From: an uncultured Bacilli bacterium
GTDB taxonomy: Bacteria; Bacillota_I; Bacilli_A; RF39; UBA660
Direction of reading: 5' to 3'
Length of the DNA stretch: 5,830 nt
NCBI GenBank assembly: GCA_944331815.1
Contig: CALVIQ010000057.1
Coordinates: 1-5,830, forward strand
The notes under the pieces are model-generated. The model saw nothing but the letters and a program-made list of their open reading frames with translations, did not search any database and was not told the origin of the DNA. Position 1 is the stretch's first letter, and each line of letters opens with the position of its first letter. Made by a program: the position numbers and the translations under genes. Below are positions 1 through 5,354 of this stretch, one piece after another.

Positions 1-210
1 GAAAGAGAACAACCAATTGTGTTTATTTTATGGGGAGGATATGCAAGAAGTAAGAAAAAATTAATAACTAATAAAAATCATTATATTGTTGAATCAGTTC
101 ATCCTTCACCACTTTCTGCTTATAATGGATTTTTTGGAAGTAACCCCTTTTCTAAAACAAATAATTTTTTAGTAAGTAAAAATATTACACCAATTGATTG
201 GAGTAAATAG
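1..210 (+). CDS. ung: Uracil-DNA glycosylase, C-terminal part (5' end outside window)
   Basis: Family 1 uracil-DNA glycosylase removes uracil from DNA by cleaving the N-glycosidic bond, the first step of base excision repair in the cytoplasm. The frame is open from base 1 and gives 69 C-terminal residues before TAG at 208-210; about two thirds of a normal enzyme of roughly 220-230 residues lies off the left edge. Seen directly: the core strand VFILWGG at visible residues 7-13, and the signature [13 protein letters not shown] at 34-46. Its His34 corresponds to the catalytic His187 of E. coli Ung and Leu38 to the Leu191 that enters the DNA helix. The ending FSKTNNFL...PIDW is also typical of the family. 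The catalytic Asp motif near the N-terminus (GQDPYH) is not in view. An ATG at 19-21 is internal and not a start. The mntP-like gene follows 46 bp downstream on the same strand with no clear terminator between, so the two may be cotranscribed. Confidence 0.96.
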   Translation, partial: EREQPIVFILWGGYARSKKKLITNKNHYIVESVHPSPLSAYNGFFGSNPFSKTNNFLVSKNITPIDWSK

Positions 211-225
211 TCTAAAAAATTCTTT

Positions 226-243
226 TACAAATATATTTTTGTA
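226..243 (+). other. Small perfect inverted repeat before the mntP ribosome binding site
   Basis: TACAAA (226-231) and TTTGTA (238-243) form a 6-bp stem with a 6-base AT loop whose last base is the first base of the AGGAGG Shine-Dalgarno sequence (243-248) of the next gene. There is no T-run after it, so it is not a convincing terminator. It could be a weak RNA hairpin or chance in AT-rich DNA. The 46-bp gap is far too short for a yybP-ykoY manganese riboswitch, and none is visible. Confidence 0.3.
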
Positions 244-256
244 GGAGGATTTTTTT

Positions 257-775
257 ATGTTAGTAATTATTATTGCAATAAGTCTTAGTATGGATGCTTT
301 TTCTTTAGCTTTAGCGTATGGTACTTTAAATTTAAATAAAAAAGACATTTATAAATTGTCTTTAGTAGTAGGTATTTATCATTTTATTATGCCATTTTTA
401 GGTTTGTTTTTAGGTAATTTTATATTAAAATATGTAAGTAATCCTAATATAATAGTTTTTTTAATTTTATTTATAATTGGTATAGAAATGGTATATGAAA
501 CTTTTAAAGAAGAAGATATTAAAAATATTGTTAGTTTTAAACAAATATTGTTGTTTGGCTTAGCTGTAAGTATTGATAGTTTCTCAGTAGGTATTGGATT
601 AAATGTAATTAGTAAAAATTATTTATATTGTTCAACTATATTTTCAATATTTAGTTTATCTTTTACTTATTTAGGCTTAATATTAGGAAAAAAAATAAAC
701 AATATTATTGGTAAAACTTCTACTATCATAGGAGGATTAATTTTAATTATTATTGCATTTATGTACTTAATTTAA
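257..775 (+). CDS. mntP: MntP/YtaF-family membrane protein, probable manganese efflux pump
   Basis: MntP proteins export Mn2+ across the cytoplasmic membrane and protect against manganese excess. The 172-residue product is almost entirely hydrophobic, with six likely membrane segments (about residues 1-20, 33-53, 63-80, 95-117, 122-145 and 154-171). It shows the internal duplication of the family: the motif SMDAFS at 11-16 recurs as SIDSFSVG at 105-112. The Asp in each motif (Asp13 and Asp107) matches the pair of membrane aspartates known to matter in E. coli MntP (Asp16 and Asp118). Between the halves is a short charged loop (KEEDIK, 84-89). The length is close to the usual 180-190. The start is fixed by AGGAGG at 243-248, eight bases before ATG. 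The related YtaF sporulation proteins are the main alternative; the shorter length favours MntP. The stop codon is one base from the stop of the convergent minus-strand gene. Confidence 0.8.
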   Translation: MLVIIIAISLSMDAFSLALAYGTLNLNKKDIYKLSLVVGIYHFIMPFLGLFLGNFILKYVSNPNIIVFLILFIIGIEMVYETFKEEDIKNIVSFKQILLFGLAVSIDSFSVGIGLNVISKNYLYCSTIFSIFSLSFTYLGLILGKKINNIIGKTSTIIGGLILIIIAFMYLI

Positions 776-776
776 A

Positions 777-1079
777 TTATTTAATTTTTGAATTATCAGT
801 TAAATCTTTTTTTAATTGATTTTTTAAATAATTTAATTTTAATTTAATTATTATTGTAGGTATTTTATATAAATCAGCTAAATAATCTATTTTAAAAATA
901 TCATTTTTAACTTCATCTATTCCACCCATTAATTCTATATATCTATTAATGCTTTCTGTTGGTACTAAAAGATGCATTGCAAATTCACATGCTTTTACTT
1001 CTTGTTTTTCTTCTTTTGTTAATTCTTTTCTTATTCCTAATTCATATTCAAACCATATTTTGAAACTATTTCTTGTCAT
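777..1079 (-). CDS. ImmA/IrrE-like metallopeptidase domain fragment lacking HExxH
   Basis: This 100-residue protein resembles the C-terminal half of ImmA/IrrE (DUF955) metallopeptidases, which in phages and mobile elements cleave repressors. Seen directly: E27-x-x-A-x-x-F-A-x-x-L-L-x-P (FAMHLLVP at 33-40), the family signature that carries the third zinc ligand (Glu27), followed by the usual helical tail YLADLYKIPTIIIKL (66-80). The HExxH helix that should precede it is absent; only about 25 residues come before Glu27. The start looks genuine: AAAGGAG lies seven bases upstream on the minus strand (1087-1093, read in reverse), an extended -10 is further upstream, and an in-frame stop at 1104-1106 bars a longer N-terminus. 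It is therefore either a degraded remnant with an intact reading frame or a short non-catalytic relative. The family call rests on one motif and the tail. Confidence 0.6.
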   Translation of the reverse strand: MTRNSFKIWFEYELGIRKELTKEEKQEVKACEFAMHLLVPTESINRYIELMGGIDEVKNDIFKIDYLADLYKIPTIIIKLKLNYLKNQLKKDLTDNSKIK

Positions 1080-1102
1080 AAATTTCTCCTTTAGATTTAG
1101 AT

Positions 1103-1111
1103 ATTATAACA
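1103..1111 (-). promoter_or_regulatory. Extended -10 promoter of the ImmA/IrrE-like gene
   Basis: Read on the minus strand this is TGTTATAAT, a perfect extended -10 (TGn followed by TATAAT), with transcription expected to start near 1096 and the ATG at 1079. No good -35 hexamer is seen 16-18 bp upstream, which is tolerated with an extended -10. It lies back to back with the fba promoter in the same roughly 105-bp intergenic region. Confidence 0.6.
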
Positions 1112-1140
1112 TATTTTTGACATATAAAACATTAATATCC

Positions 1141-1169
1141 TTGATTTTATAATAAAAAAAATATATAAT
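1141..1169 (+). promoter_or_regulatory. Sigma-A-type promoter of fba (TTGATT, 17 bp, TATAAT)
   Basis: The -35 TTGATT at 1141-1146 and a perfect -10 TATAAT at 1164-1169 are separated by 17 bp. Transcription would start near 1176, only about nine bases before the fba ATG, so the mRNA would begin at or inside the Shine-Dalgarno sequence. A second TATAAT at 1148-1153 has no matching -35 box but could give a longer leader. Confidence 0.6.
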
Positions 1170-1175
1170 TAAATT

Positions 1176-1181
1176 GGTGAT
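1176..1181 (+). promoter_or_regulatory. Ribosome binding site of fba (GGTGAT variant)
   Basis: GGTGAT pairs with the AUCACC part of the 16S 3' end rather than the usual CCUCC core, and ends three bases before ATG at 1185. All other genes here use AGGAGG-like sites, so this one is unusual. It supports the start at 1185. Confidence 0.5.
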
Positions 1182-1184
1182 AGA

Positions 1185-2036
1185 ATGTTAGAAAATATGA
1201 AAGATATGCTTAATAAAGCAGATAGTGGTAAATATGCTGTGCCACAATTTAATATAAATAATTTAGAATGGACAAGATTTATTTTAGAAGAATGCCAAGA
1301 ATTAAATAGTCCAGTTATATTAGGTGTTAGTGAAGGCGCTATTAAATATATGGGAGGATATAAAACTGTATCTAATTTAGTTAGATCTCTAATTAGTGAT
1401 TTAAATATAACAATTCCTGTTGCTTTGCATTTAGACCATGGAAGTAGTTATGAAAGTTGTGTTAAAGCTATTGATAATGGTTTTACTTCAGTTATGATTG
1501 ATGCTTCAAAATATCCTTTAGAAGAAAATATAAATATAACTAAACAAGTAGTGGAATATGCTAAAGACAAAAATGTAACAGTTGAAGCAGAAATAGGAGC
1601 TGTTGGTGGAGAAGAAGATGGTGTTGCTAATGAACTTGCTTATGCTAAAGTAGAAGATGCAGTAAAATTAGTTAATGATACAAATATTAATTTCTTAGCT
1701 CCTGCTTTAGGAAGTGTCCATGGAATATATAAAGGTGAACCAAAATTAGATTTTGAAAGAATGGTTAAAATTCATGATTTAGTTAAATTACCTTTAGTAT
1801 TACATGGTGGTTCTGGTATACCAGATCAATTAATAAAAAAAGCAATTAGTTGTGGCATTACTAAAATAAATATTAATACTGAATTACAAATTGCTTGGTC
1901 AAAAGCAGTAAGAAATTTTTTAAATGAAAATGATAAAGTATATGACCCACGTAAAATAATTAAAGGTGGAGAATTTGCTATGAAAGAAATGATTAAAGAA
2001 AAAGTAATTTTATTTGGAAGTAATGGCAAAGCCTAA
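1185..2036 (+). CDS. fba: Class II fructose-bisphosphate aldolase
   Basis: This zinc-dependent cytoplasmic enzyme cleaves fructose 1,6-bisphosphate to dihydroxyacetone phosphate and glyceraldehyde 3-phosphate in glycolysis and runs in reverse in gluconeogenesis. The 283-residue length matches the Gram-positive FbaA type (about 285). Seen in order: AVPQFNINN near the N-terminus (18-26); LDHG at 83-86, with catalytic Asp84 and zinc ligand His85; VEAEIGAVGG at 133-142; ALGSVHG at 174-180, with zinc ligand His179; LHGGSG at 206-211, with zinc ligand His207 and the phosphate-binding loop; and KININTELQ at 227-235. The C-terminus FGSNGKA is also typical. Tagatose-bisphosphate aldolases (GatY/AgaY) share this fold and cannot be fully excluded, but the length and the murA neighbour favour Fba. 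It heads a likely two-gene unit with murA, 31 bp downstream with no terminator between, and has its own promoter. Confidence 0.93.
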   Translation: MLENMKDMLNKADSGKYAVPQFNINNLEWTRFILEECQELNSPVILGVSEGAIKYMGGYKTVSNLVRSLISDLNITIPVALHLDHGSSYESCVKAIDNGFTSVMIDASKYPLEENINITKQVVEYAKDKNVTVEAEIGAVGGEEDGVANELAYAKVEDAVKLVNDTNINFLAPALGSVHGIYKGEPKLDFERMVKIHDLVKLPLVLHGGSGIPDQLIKKAISCGITKININTELQIAWSKAVRNFLNENDKVYDPRKIIKGGEFAMKEMIKEKVILFGSNGKA

Positions 2037-2057
2037 TTAATTACATACAAATATAGT

Positions 2058-2062
2058 GGAGG
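2058..2062 (+). promoter_or_regulatory. Ribosome binding site that decides the murA start
   Basis: GGAGG ends five bases before ATG at 2068. The in-frame GTG at 2056 that would add four residues overlaps this site and so is unlikely to be the start. Confidence 0.8.
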
Positions 2063-2067
2063 AAGTT

Positions 2068-3321
2068 ATGAAAAAAATTAAAATAAATGGAGGAAAAGAA
2101 TTAAAAGGGACAATAAAAATAAGTGGAGCTAAAAACAGTGCTGTTGCTTTAGTTCCAGCATCACTTTTATCAGATGGTATTGTGACAATAGATAATGTTC
2201 CTAATATTTCTGATATTGATGCATTAAATGAGATATTAGAATATTTAGGAGCTAAAGTTAAAAGAGAAGATAATAAGATGATTATCGATCAAACTAATAT
2301 AGAAAATAAAGAAATACCAGAAGCAAAATCAAAAAAATTAAGAGCATCATATTATTTTATGTCAGCTTTATTAGGAAAATATAAACATGTTGAAATGTAT
2401 TTTCCAGGTGGTTGTTCAATTGGGGCAAGACCAATTGATCAAACATTAAAAGGATATCGTGCATTAGGAGCAGAGGTTATTGAAGAAGGTAATAAATTTA
2501 TAATTACAGCTAAAGAATTGATTGGTAATGAAGTTAGTCTTGATATGCCTAGTGTAGGTGCTACAATCAATACTATTTTAGCTGCAGTAAAAGCAAAGGG
2601 TACAACAACTATTTTAAATGCAGCTAAAGAACCAGAAATTGTAAATGTTGCTACTTTTTTAAACAACATGGGAGCAAATATAAGCGGAGCTGGAACTAGT
2701 GAAATAATTATCAAAGGTGTTTCTAAATTAGGTGATGGTTTTGCTGAAATAATACCTGATCGAATTGAAGCCGGAACCTATGTTATAGCAGGTGCTTTAG
2801 TTGGTAATAAATTAAAAATAGAAAATATAATACCTAATCATATTGAATCTTTAACATCTAAATTAAAAGAAATGAATGTTCCAATCGAAATATATGATGA
2901 TTATTTAATTGTTTCTAAGCCTAATATAATGAAAAATGTAACAATTAAAACATTAGGATATCCTGGATTTCCAACTGATTTACAACAACCTATGACTACT
3001 TTATTAATAGGTTGTAATGGCAAATCAACATTAGAAGAAACAATATATGAAAATAGATTTCAAAATGTACCATTTTTAAATGAAATGGGAGCAGATATAA
3101 TAATTGATAAAAGAAAAATATATATAAATGGACCTAAAAATTTGATAGGAAAAGAAGTTGTTGCCACCGATTTGAGAGCAGGGGCTTGCTTAGTTTTAGC
3201 CGGACTTAAAGCAAGTGGAACAACAATTATTAAAGATGTTGAACATATTTTAAGAGGTTATGAAAATATTATAGAAAAACTAAAAAATGTTGGTGCAGAT
3301 ATTGTTTTAGTTGATGAATAA
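2068..3321 (+). CDS. murA: UDP-N-acetylglucosamine 1-carboxyvinyltransferase (MurA)
   Basis: MurA transfers enolpyruvate from phosphoenolpyruvate to UDP-GlcNAc, the first committed step of peptidoglycan synthesis in the cytoplasm, and is the fosfomycin target. From ATG 2068 the protein has 417 residues, the standard length. Visible key residues: Lys22 in SGAKNS; Cys116 in FPGGCSIGARPID (112-124), matching the catalytic Cys115 of E. coli that fosfomycin alkylates, so no Cys-to-Asp resistance change; Asp304 in FPTDLQ (301-306); ENRF at 328-331; ATDLRAGA at 366-373; and Arg396 in LRGYENI. The two-domain repeat of the EPSP-synthase-like fold is complete and unbroken. Many Bacillota have two paralogues; the position after fba and upstream of rpmE resembles B. 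subtilis murAB (murZ), so it may be that paralogue. It follows fba closely and a hairpin terminator lies 23 bp after its stop. Confidence 0.96.
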   Translation: MKKIKINGGKELKGTIKISGAKNSAVALVPASLLSDGIVTIDNVPNISDIDALNEILEYLGAKVKREDNKMIIDQTNIENKEIPEAKSKKLRASYYFMSALLGKYKHVEMYFPGGCSIGARPIDQTLKGYRALGAEVIEEGNKFIITAKELIGNEVSLDMPSVGATINTILAAVKAKGTTTILNAAKEPEIVNVATFLNNMGANISGAGTSEIIIKGVSKLGDGFAEIIPDRIEAGTYVIAGALVGNKLKIENIIPNHIESLTSKLKEMNVPIEIYDDYLIVSKPNIMKNVTIKTLGYPGFPTDLQQPMTTLLIGCNGKSTLEETIYENRFQNVPFLNEMGADIIIDKRKIYINGPKNLIGKEVVATDLRAGACLVLAGLKASGTTIIKDVEHILRGYENIIEKLKNVGADIVLVDE

Positions 3322-3337
3322 TTTAGTTAATAAATAA

Positions 3338-3343
3338 TATAAT
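3338..3343 (+). promoter_or_regulatory. Possible -10 box for the SGNH/GDSL gene
   Basis: A perfect TATAAT lies upstream of the terminator hairpin. It has no good -35 at 16-18 bp; TTGATG at 3311 is 21 bp away. A transcript from here would begin near 3350, inside the hairpin, and so could not form it. That would let this gene be expressed while read-through from murA is stopped. Chance TATAAT matches are common in this composition. Confidence 0.3.
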
Positions 3344-3344
3344 T

Positions 3345-3367
3345 AAGTAGAGCAATCTACTTTTTTT
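3345..3367 (+). terminator. Intrinsic terminator after murA, abutting the next RBS
   Basis: AAGTAGA (3345-3351) and TCTACTT (3356-3362) form a perfect 7-bp stem closed by the GCAA tetraloop, a GNRA-type stable loop, followed by more T residues to 3367. The AGGAGG ribosome binding site of the next gene begins at 3368, the next base. The stem is only moderately strong (two G-C pairs), so partial read-through is plausible. Confidence 0.7.
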
Positions 3368-3379
3368 AGGAGGAAAATT

Positions 3380-4075
3380 ATGAAAAAAATATTAACTATA
3401 ATTATCGTTTTATTATCTGTTTTTTTAATTTATTTAGGTTTTAAAGATAAAGATATATATTATTTTTCAATGGGAGATAGTCTAGCTAATGGAATAAATT
3501 CTTATAATGCTAAGGATTATGGTTATGCTGATTATGTTAAAAATAGTTTAAAAATAAAAAAATATGTTAGCTATACTAATAATAATAAAAGAAGTATTGA
3601 TTTTGTAAAAGATATTGAAGATAATATAAAAATAGATGAAAAAAATATTCAAAATATATTAATTAAGGCTGATATTATTACTTTATCAGTTGGAATGAAT
3701 GATTTGTTTAGTAATATAACTTTTAATAATGATTTTAGTGTTAATGATTTATATACCAAATTTGAAGAAGTAACAGTTGATTTAGAAAATTTATTTAAAT
3801 TATTACGTACTTATTCTAAAGAAGATATAATATATATTGGTATATATAATTGTTTGAAAGAAAATAGTTTAGATGAGTTTTTTATATATGCCAATGAACA
3901 ATTAAAAAAACTATGTGACAATTATAAAATAACTTATTTAGATATATATAATGATTTCAATAATACATCTTATTTTGATAATCCTAACAGTTATTTTCCT
4001 AATAAAGATGGATATAAATTGATTTCAAATAAAATAATTGACACAATTATTGAAAAAAACAACAAAAATGCTTGA
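3380..4075 (+). CDS. Membrane-anchored SGNH/GDSL-type hydrolase-like protein
   Basis: SGNH hydrolases are esterases, lipases or acyltransferases acting on lipids or cell-wall carbohydrates. The 231-residue protein starts with an uncleaved-looking signal anchor (MKK, then hydrophobic 4-20; no lipobox Cys), so the domain should face outward. Seen directly: the block I motif SMGDSLANG at 30-38 with nucleophile Ser34, and block III SVGMNDL at 103-109 with Asn107. The final block, normally DxxHPN-GY, reads NSYFPNKDGY (203-212): Phe206 replaces the catalytic His and Asn203 its partner Asp. The block II glycine is also not evident around YTNNNKRS (65-72). Activity is therefore doubtful, or the family uses another arrangement. 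AGGAGG at 3368-3373, six bases before ATG, supports the start. The last 33 bases including the TGA stop are duplicated upstream of rpmE. The substrate is unknown. Confidence 0.78.
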   Translation: MKKILTIIIVLLSVFLIYLGFKDKDIYYFSMGDSLANGINSYNAKDYGYADYVKNSLKIKKYVSYTNNNKRSIDFVKDIEDNIKIDEKNIQNILIKADIITLSVGMNDLFSNITFNNDFSVNDLYTKFEEVTVDLENLFKLLRTYSKEDIIYIGIYNCLKENSLDEFFIYANEQLKKLCDNYKITYLDIYNDFNNTSYFDNPNSYFPNKDGYKLISNKIIDTIIEKNNKNA

Positions 4076-4080
4076 TTTTT
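4043..4080 (+). repeat. 38-bp direct repeat, copy 1 (3' end of the SGNH gene)
   Basis: These 38 bases match 5255-5292 at 37 positions; the only difference is C4060 against T5272. The copy encodes the last ten residues TIIEKNNKNA, the TGA stop and five T's. Similarity stops abruptly on both sides. The mismatch is synonymous (Asn AAC/AAT), as expected if both copies derive from one coding sequence. Confidence 0.92.
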
Positions 4081-4092
4081 ATCATAACTCAA

Positions 4093-4122
4093 AAAAACTA
4101 ATTTATTTCTAAATTAGTTTTT
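4093..4122. terminator. Bidirectional terminator between convergent genes
   Basis: AAAAACTAATTTA (4093-4105) and TAAATTAGTTTTT (4110-4122) form a perfect 13-bp stem with a four-base loop. On the plus strand it ends the SGNH transcript 18 bp after its stop, with loop TTTC. On the minus strand the loop is GAAA, a stable GNRA type, and is followed by seven T's, so it fits the orphan gene equally well, although 144 bp beyond that gene's stop. The stem has few G-C pairs. Confidence 0.75.
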
Positions 4123-4266
4123 ATCAAAGAAGAAAGATTTAAATATATTTTACTTATGGAGCAAGTGTCATAGATGTCTATAACTAATCTTTTAATATTT
4201 GAAAAAATTTTAAAACCTTTTTGTTTTGATATGTTTTTATAACAAAATTAAAATGAAATTGTTGAT

Positions 4267-5157
4267 TTAATATAACTTTCTTAGAACTTTATTTGATTGA
4301 TATGGTTCTGGTGTAAAATCAATATCATAATTAGCTGAATAATTCATAACATCATCAACGGTAGGTTCAATAATTTCAATTGGACTAAATGTTAATCTAA
4401 ATTTGTCTTTTTCAATAAAATCAAGTTTAAACCACATTAAATTAAATTTACCATCTTTACTAGTCAATAATAAATGAGAATAAGTTCCCATTAAAGCTGG
4501 TCCATATATGTTAAAATCTTTAATTTCATCTATTGTTTTTGGTGTAGATGCTTGTTTATAATTTTCTTCATTTTCCAAATTTGGATTGAAAAATTTTGCA
4601 ATGTTGTAATTACTAATTCTACTATTAACTTCTCTTTTAACAATTTCTTCATTACTTGGAATTAAGTTTGGGCCAATTTTAAAGTCATCCTTTTTACTTT
4701 TAATAAATGAAATAAATCCGTTTCTATCCATCATTACCATTATATCAAAATTATCACTATTAAACATTTCATCAATTTCATTTCGACTTAATTCCATTAT
4801 ATTTTTAGAAGCATCTCTTTCGTCACAAAATAAAGATTCTTCTAAAACTAAGGCTCTATCATTTTCTTTAAAAAAGTAATTTTTATGAAAACTAAATCCT
4901 CCTTGACCTCTATAATTTAGATAAACCTTATTATATTCAAATATTTCTGTGAAATGTTGCTGATTGCTCTGTTCTTTGTCGCTAAATGGAAATAAATTTC
5001 TACTAGGATGATTTGAATACTTATTAATTAAAACTTCTTCTCCAAGTTTCAATAAAATTATTTCATCTGAACTTAATATTAAATGTGTTTCAGCAGTACG
5101 TGGCATTATTTGAATTAACCCATTTTTGCAATATTTAGAATTAATGGAATATATCAT
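4267..5157 (-). CDS. Unrecognised 296-residue protein
   Basis: I do not recognise this protein. It is a complete, uninterrupted frame from ATG at 5157 to TAA at 4269, opposite in direction to every large neighbour. Translation is well supported: AAGGGAG (5167-5173 read in reverse) lies nine bases before the ATG, with a -10 box further up. There is no signal peptide or membrane segment, so it should be cytoplasmic. It has only two Cys (residues 10 and 111), many Asn, Asp, Glu and Lys, and alternating hydrophobic stretches suggesting beta strands, for example HLILSSDEIILLKLGEEVLI (25-44) and FDIMVMMDRNGFISFI (137-152). A more ordered C-terminal part includes IYGPALMGTYSHLLLTS (217-233) and LMWFKLDFI (240-248). 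No nucleotide-binding, metal or nuclease motif is apparent. Its place between direct repeats amid housekeeping genes suggests accessory cargo. Confidence 0.82.
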   Translation of the reverse strand: MIYSINSKYCKNGLIQIMPRTAETHLILSSDEIILLKLGEEVLINKYSNHPSRNLFPFSDKEQSNQQHFTEIFEYNKVYLNYRGQGGFSFHKNYFFKENDRALVLEESLFCDERDASKNIMELSRNEIDEMFNSDNFDIMVMMDRNGFISFIKSKKDDFKIGPNLIPSNEEIVKREVNSRISNYNIAKFFNPNLENEENYKQASTPKTIDEIKDFNIYGPALMGTYSHLLLTSKDGKFNLMWFKLDFIEKDKFRLTFSPIEIIEPTVDDVMNYSANYDIDFTPEPYQSNKVLRKLY

Positions 5158-5194
5158 TATAAAAAACTCCCTTCAAATTAATTTTTATGTGAGT

Positions 5195-5222
5195 ATTATA
5201 CTATTTTTTTTTATTGTTTCAT
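5195..5222 (-). promoter_or_regulatory. Promoter of the orphan minus-strand gene
   Basis: On the minus strand a perfect TATAAT lies at 5195-5200 and ATGAAA (four of six matches to TTGACA) at 5217-5222, with a 16-bp spacer. The start of transcription would be near 5188, giving a leader of about 30 bases that includes the AAGGGAG site. It lies inside the repeat-flanked segment, so the segment carries its own promoter. Confidence 0.55.
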
Positions 5223-5254
5223 AGTCTTTTATATGAATATATATATTTAATTTA

Positions 5255-5292
5255 ACAATTATTGAAAAAAATAACAAAAATGCTTGATTTTT
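5255..5292 (+). repeat. 38-bp direct repeat, copy 2 (remnant SGNH 3' end carrying the rpmE -35)
   Basis: This copy is offset by 1212 bp from copy 1 and identical but for T5272. Translated in the matching frame it still reads TIIEKNNKNA then TGA, although no gene leads into it. Its TTGATT at 5284-5289 overlaps the fossil stop codon and serves as the -35 of the rpmE promoter, which suggests this copy keeps the original junction with rpmE. Confidence 0.92.
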
Positions 5293-5313
5293 CTTAAATT
5301 TATTTGCTATAAT
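5284..5313 (+). promoter_or_regulatory. Strong promoter of rpmE (TTGATT, 18 bp, extended -10)
   Basis: The -35 TTGATT at 5284-5289 and TATAAT at 5308-5313 are 18 bp apart, and TGC directly before the -10 makes it an extended -10. Transcription should begin near 5320, giving a leader of about 49 bases before the rpmE ATG. It is the best promoter in the window, fitting a ribosomal protein gene. Confidence 0.8.
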
Positions 5314-5318
5314 ATATA

Positions 5319-5354
5319 CGCATTAAATTTCTATGACTTTTTTTAGTCATGGCG
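5319..5354 (+). promoter_or_regulatory. Hairpin leader of rpmE, possible ribosomal-protein leader
   Basis: The short 5' UTR contains a perfect stem ATGACT (5333-5338) / AGTCAT (5345-5350) with a six-U loop, extendable by U5332-G5351 and C5331-G5352. CG at 5319-5320 can also pair with CG at 5353-5354, leaving a one-sided bulge of about ten bases on the 5' side. The structure starts at the predicted transcription start and ends one base before the GGAAGGAG ribosome binding region, where protein binding could block initiation. Leaders of L31 genes have been proposed in several bacterial groups; I cannot say whether this matches one. Confidence 0.4.

Larger units (their letters stand above)
4081..5254. 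other. One-gene segment between the 38-bp direct repeats, putative inserted cassette
   Basis: This stretch of about 1.17 kb holds the 296-residue minus-strand gene, its promoter, and the bidirectional terminator at 4093-4122. It separates the SGNH gene from a remnant of that gene's own 3' end. No recombinase or transposase is present and I see no terminal inverted repeats at the inner edges, so it is not a recognisable insertion sequence. The bases between 4123 and 4266 hold no gene or clear structure that I can see. Insertion is inferred from the repeats alone. Confidence 0.45.

Noticed and set aside
211..256. Manganese riboswitch upstream of mntP
   Set aside because: The gap is only 46 bp, with a 6-bp AT-rich hairpin; the conserved yybP-ykoY core is not present.
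729..763. AGGAGG inside the end of mntP followed by an ATG
   Set aside because: The ATG is about 26 bases away and opens only a few codons before a stop; the match is chance within the coding sequence.
949..1152. Plus-strand open frame opposite the ImmA-like gene
   Set aside because: It is a shadow frame: no ribosome binding site, no recognisable product, and it runs across both divergent promoters.
2056..2067. GTG start for murA at 2056
   Set aside because: It overlaps the GGAGG ribosome binding site that serves ATG 2068, and MurA proteins begin close to that Met.
2439..2714. Minus-strand open frame inside murA (and similar frames at 1826-2029 in fba and 5465-5656 over rpmE/rpiB)
   Set aside because: They lie antisense to well-identified conserved genes, with no start signals and no family resemblance.
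4076..4090. Mycoplasma-type code with TGA as Trp, extending the SGNH protein past 4075
   Set aside because: Every Trp in the window is TGG and no gene has an internal TGA, so TGA at 4073-4075 is best read as a stop.
4081..5254. Classical insertion sequence or transposon between the repeats
   Set aside because: No transposase or recombinase motif in the 296-residue protein and no inverted repeats at the inner edges; the 38-bp duplication is longer than usual insertion-sequence target duplications.
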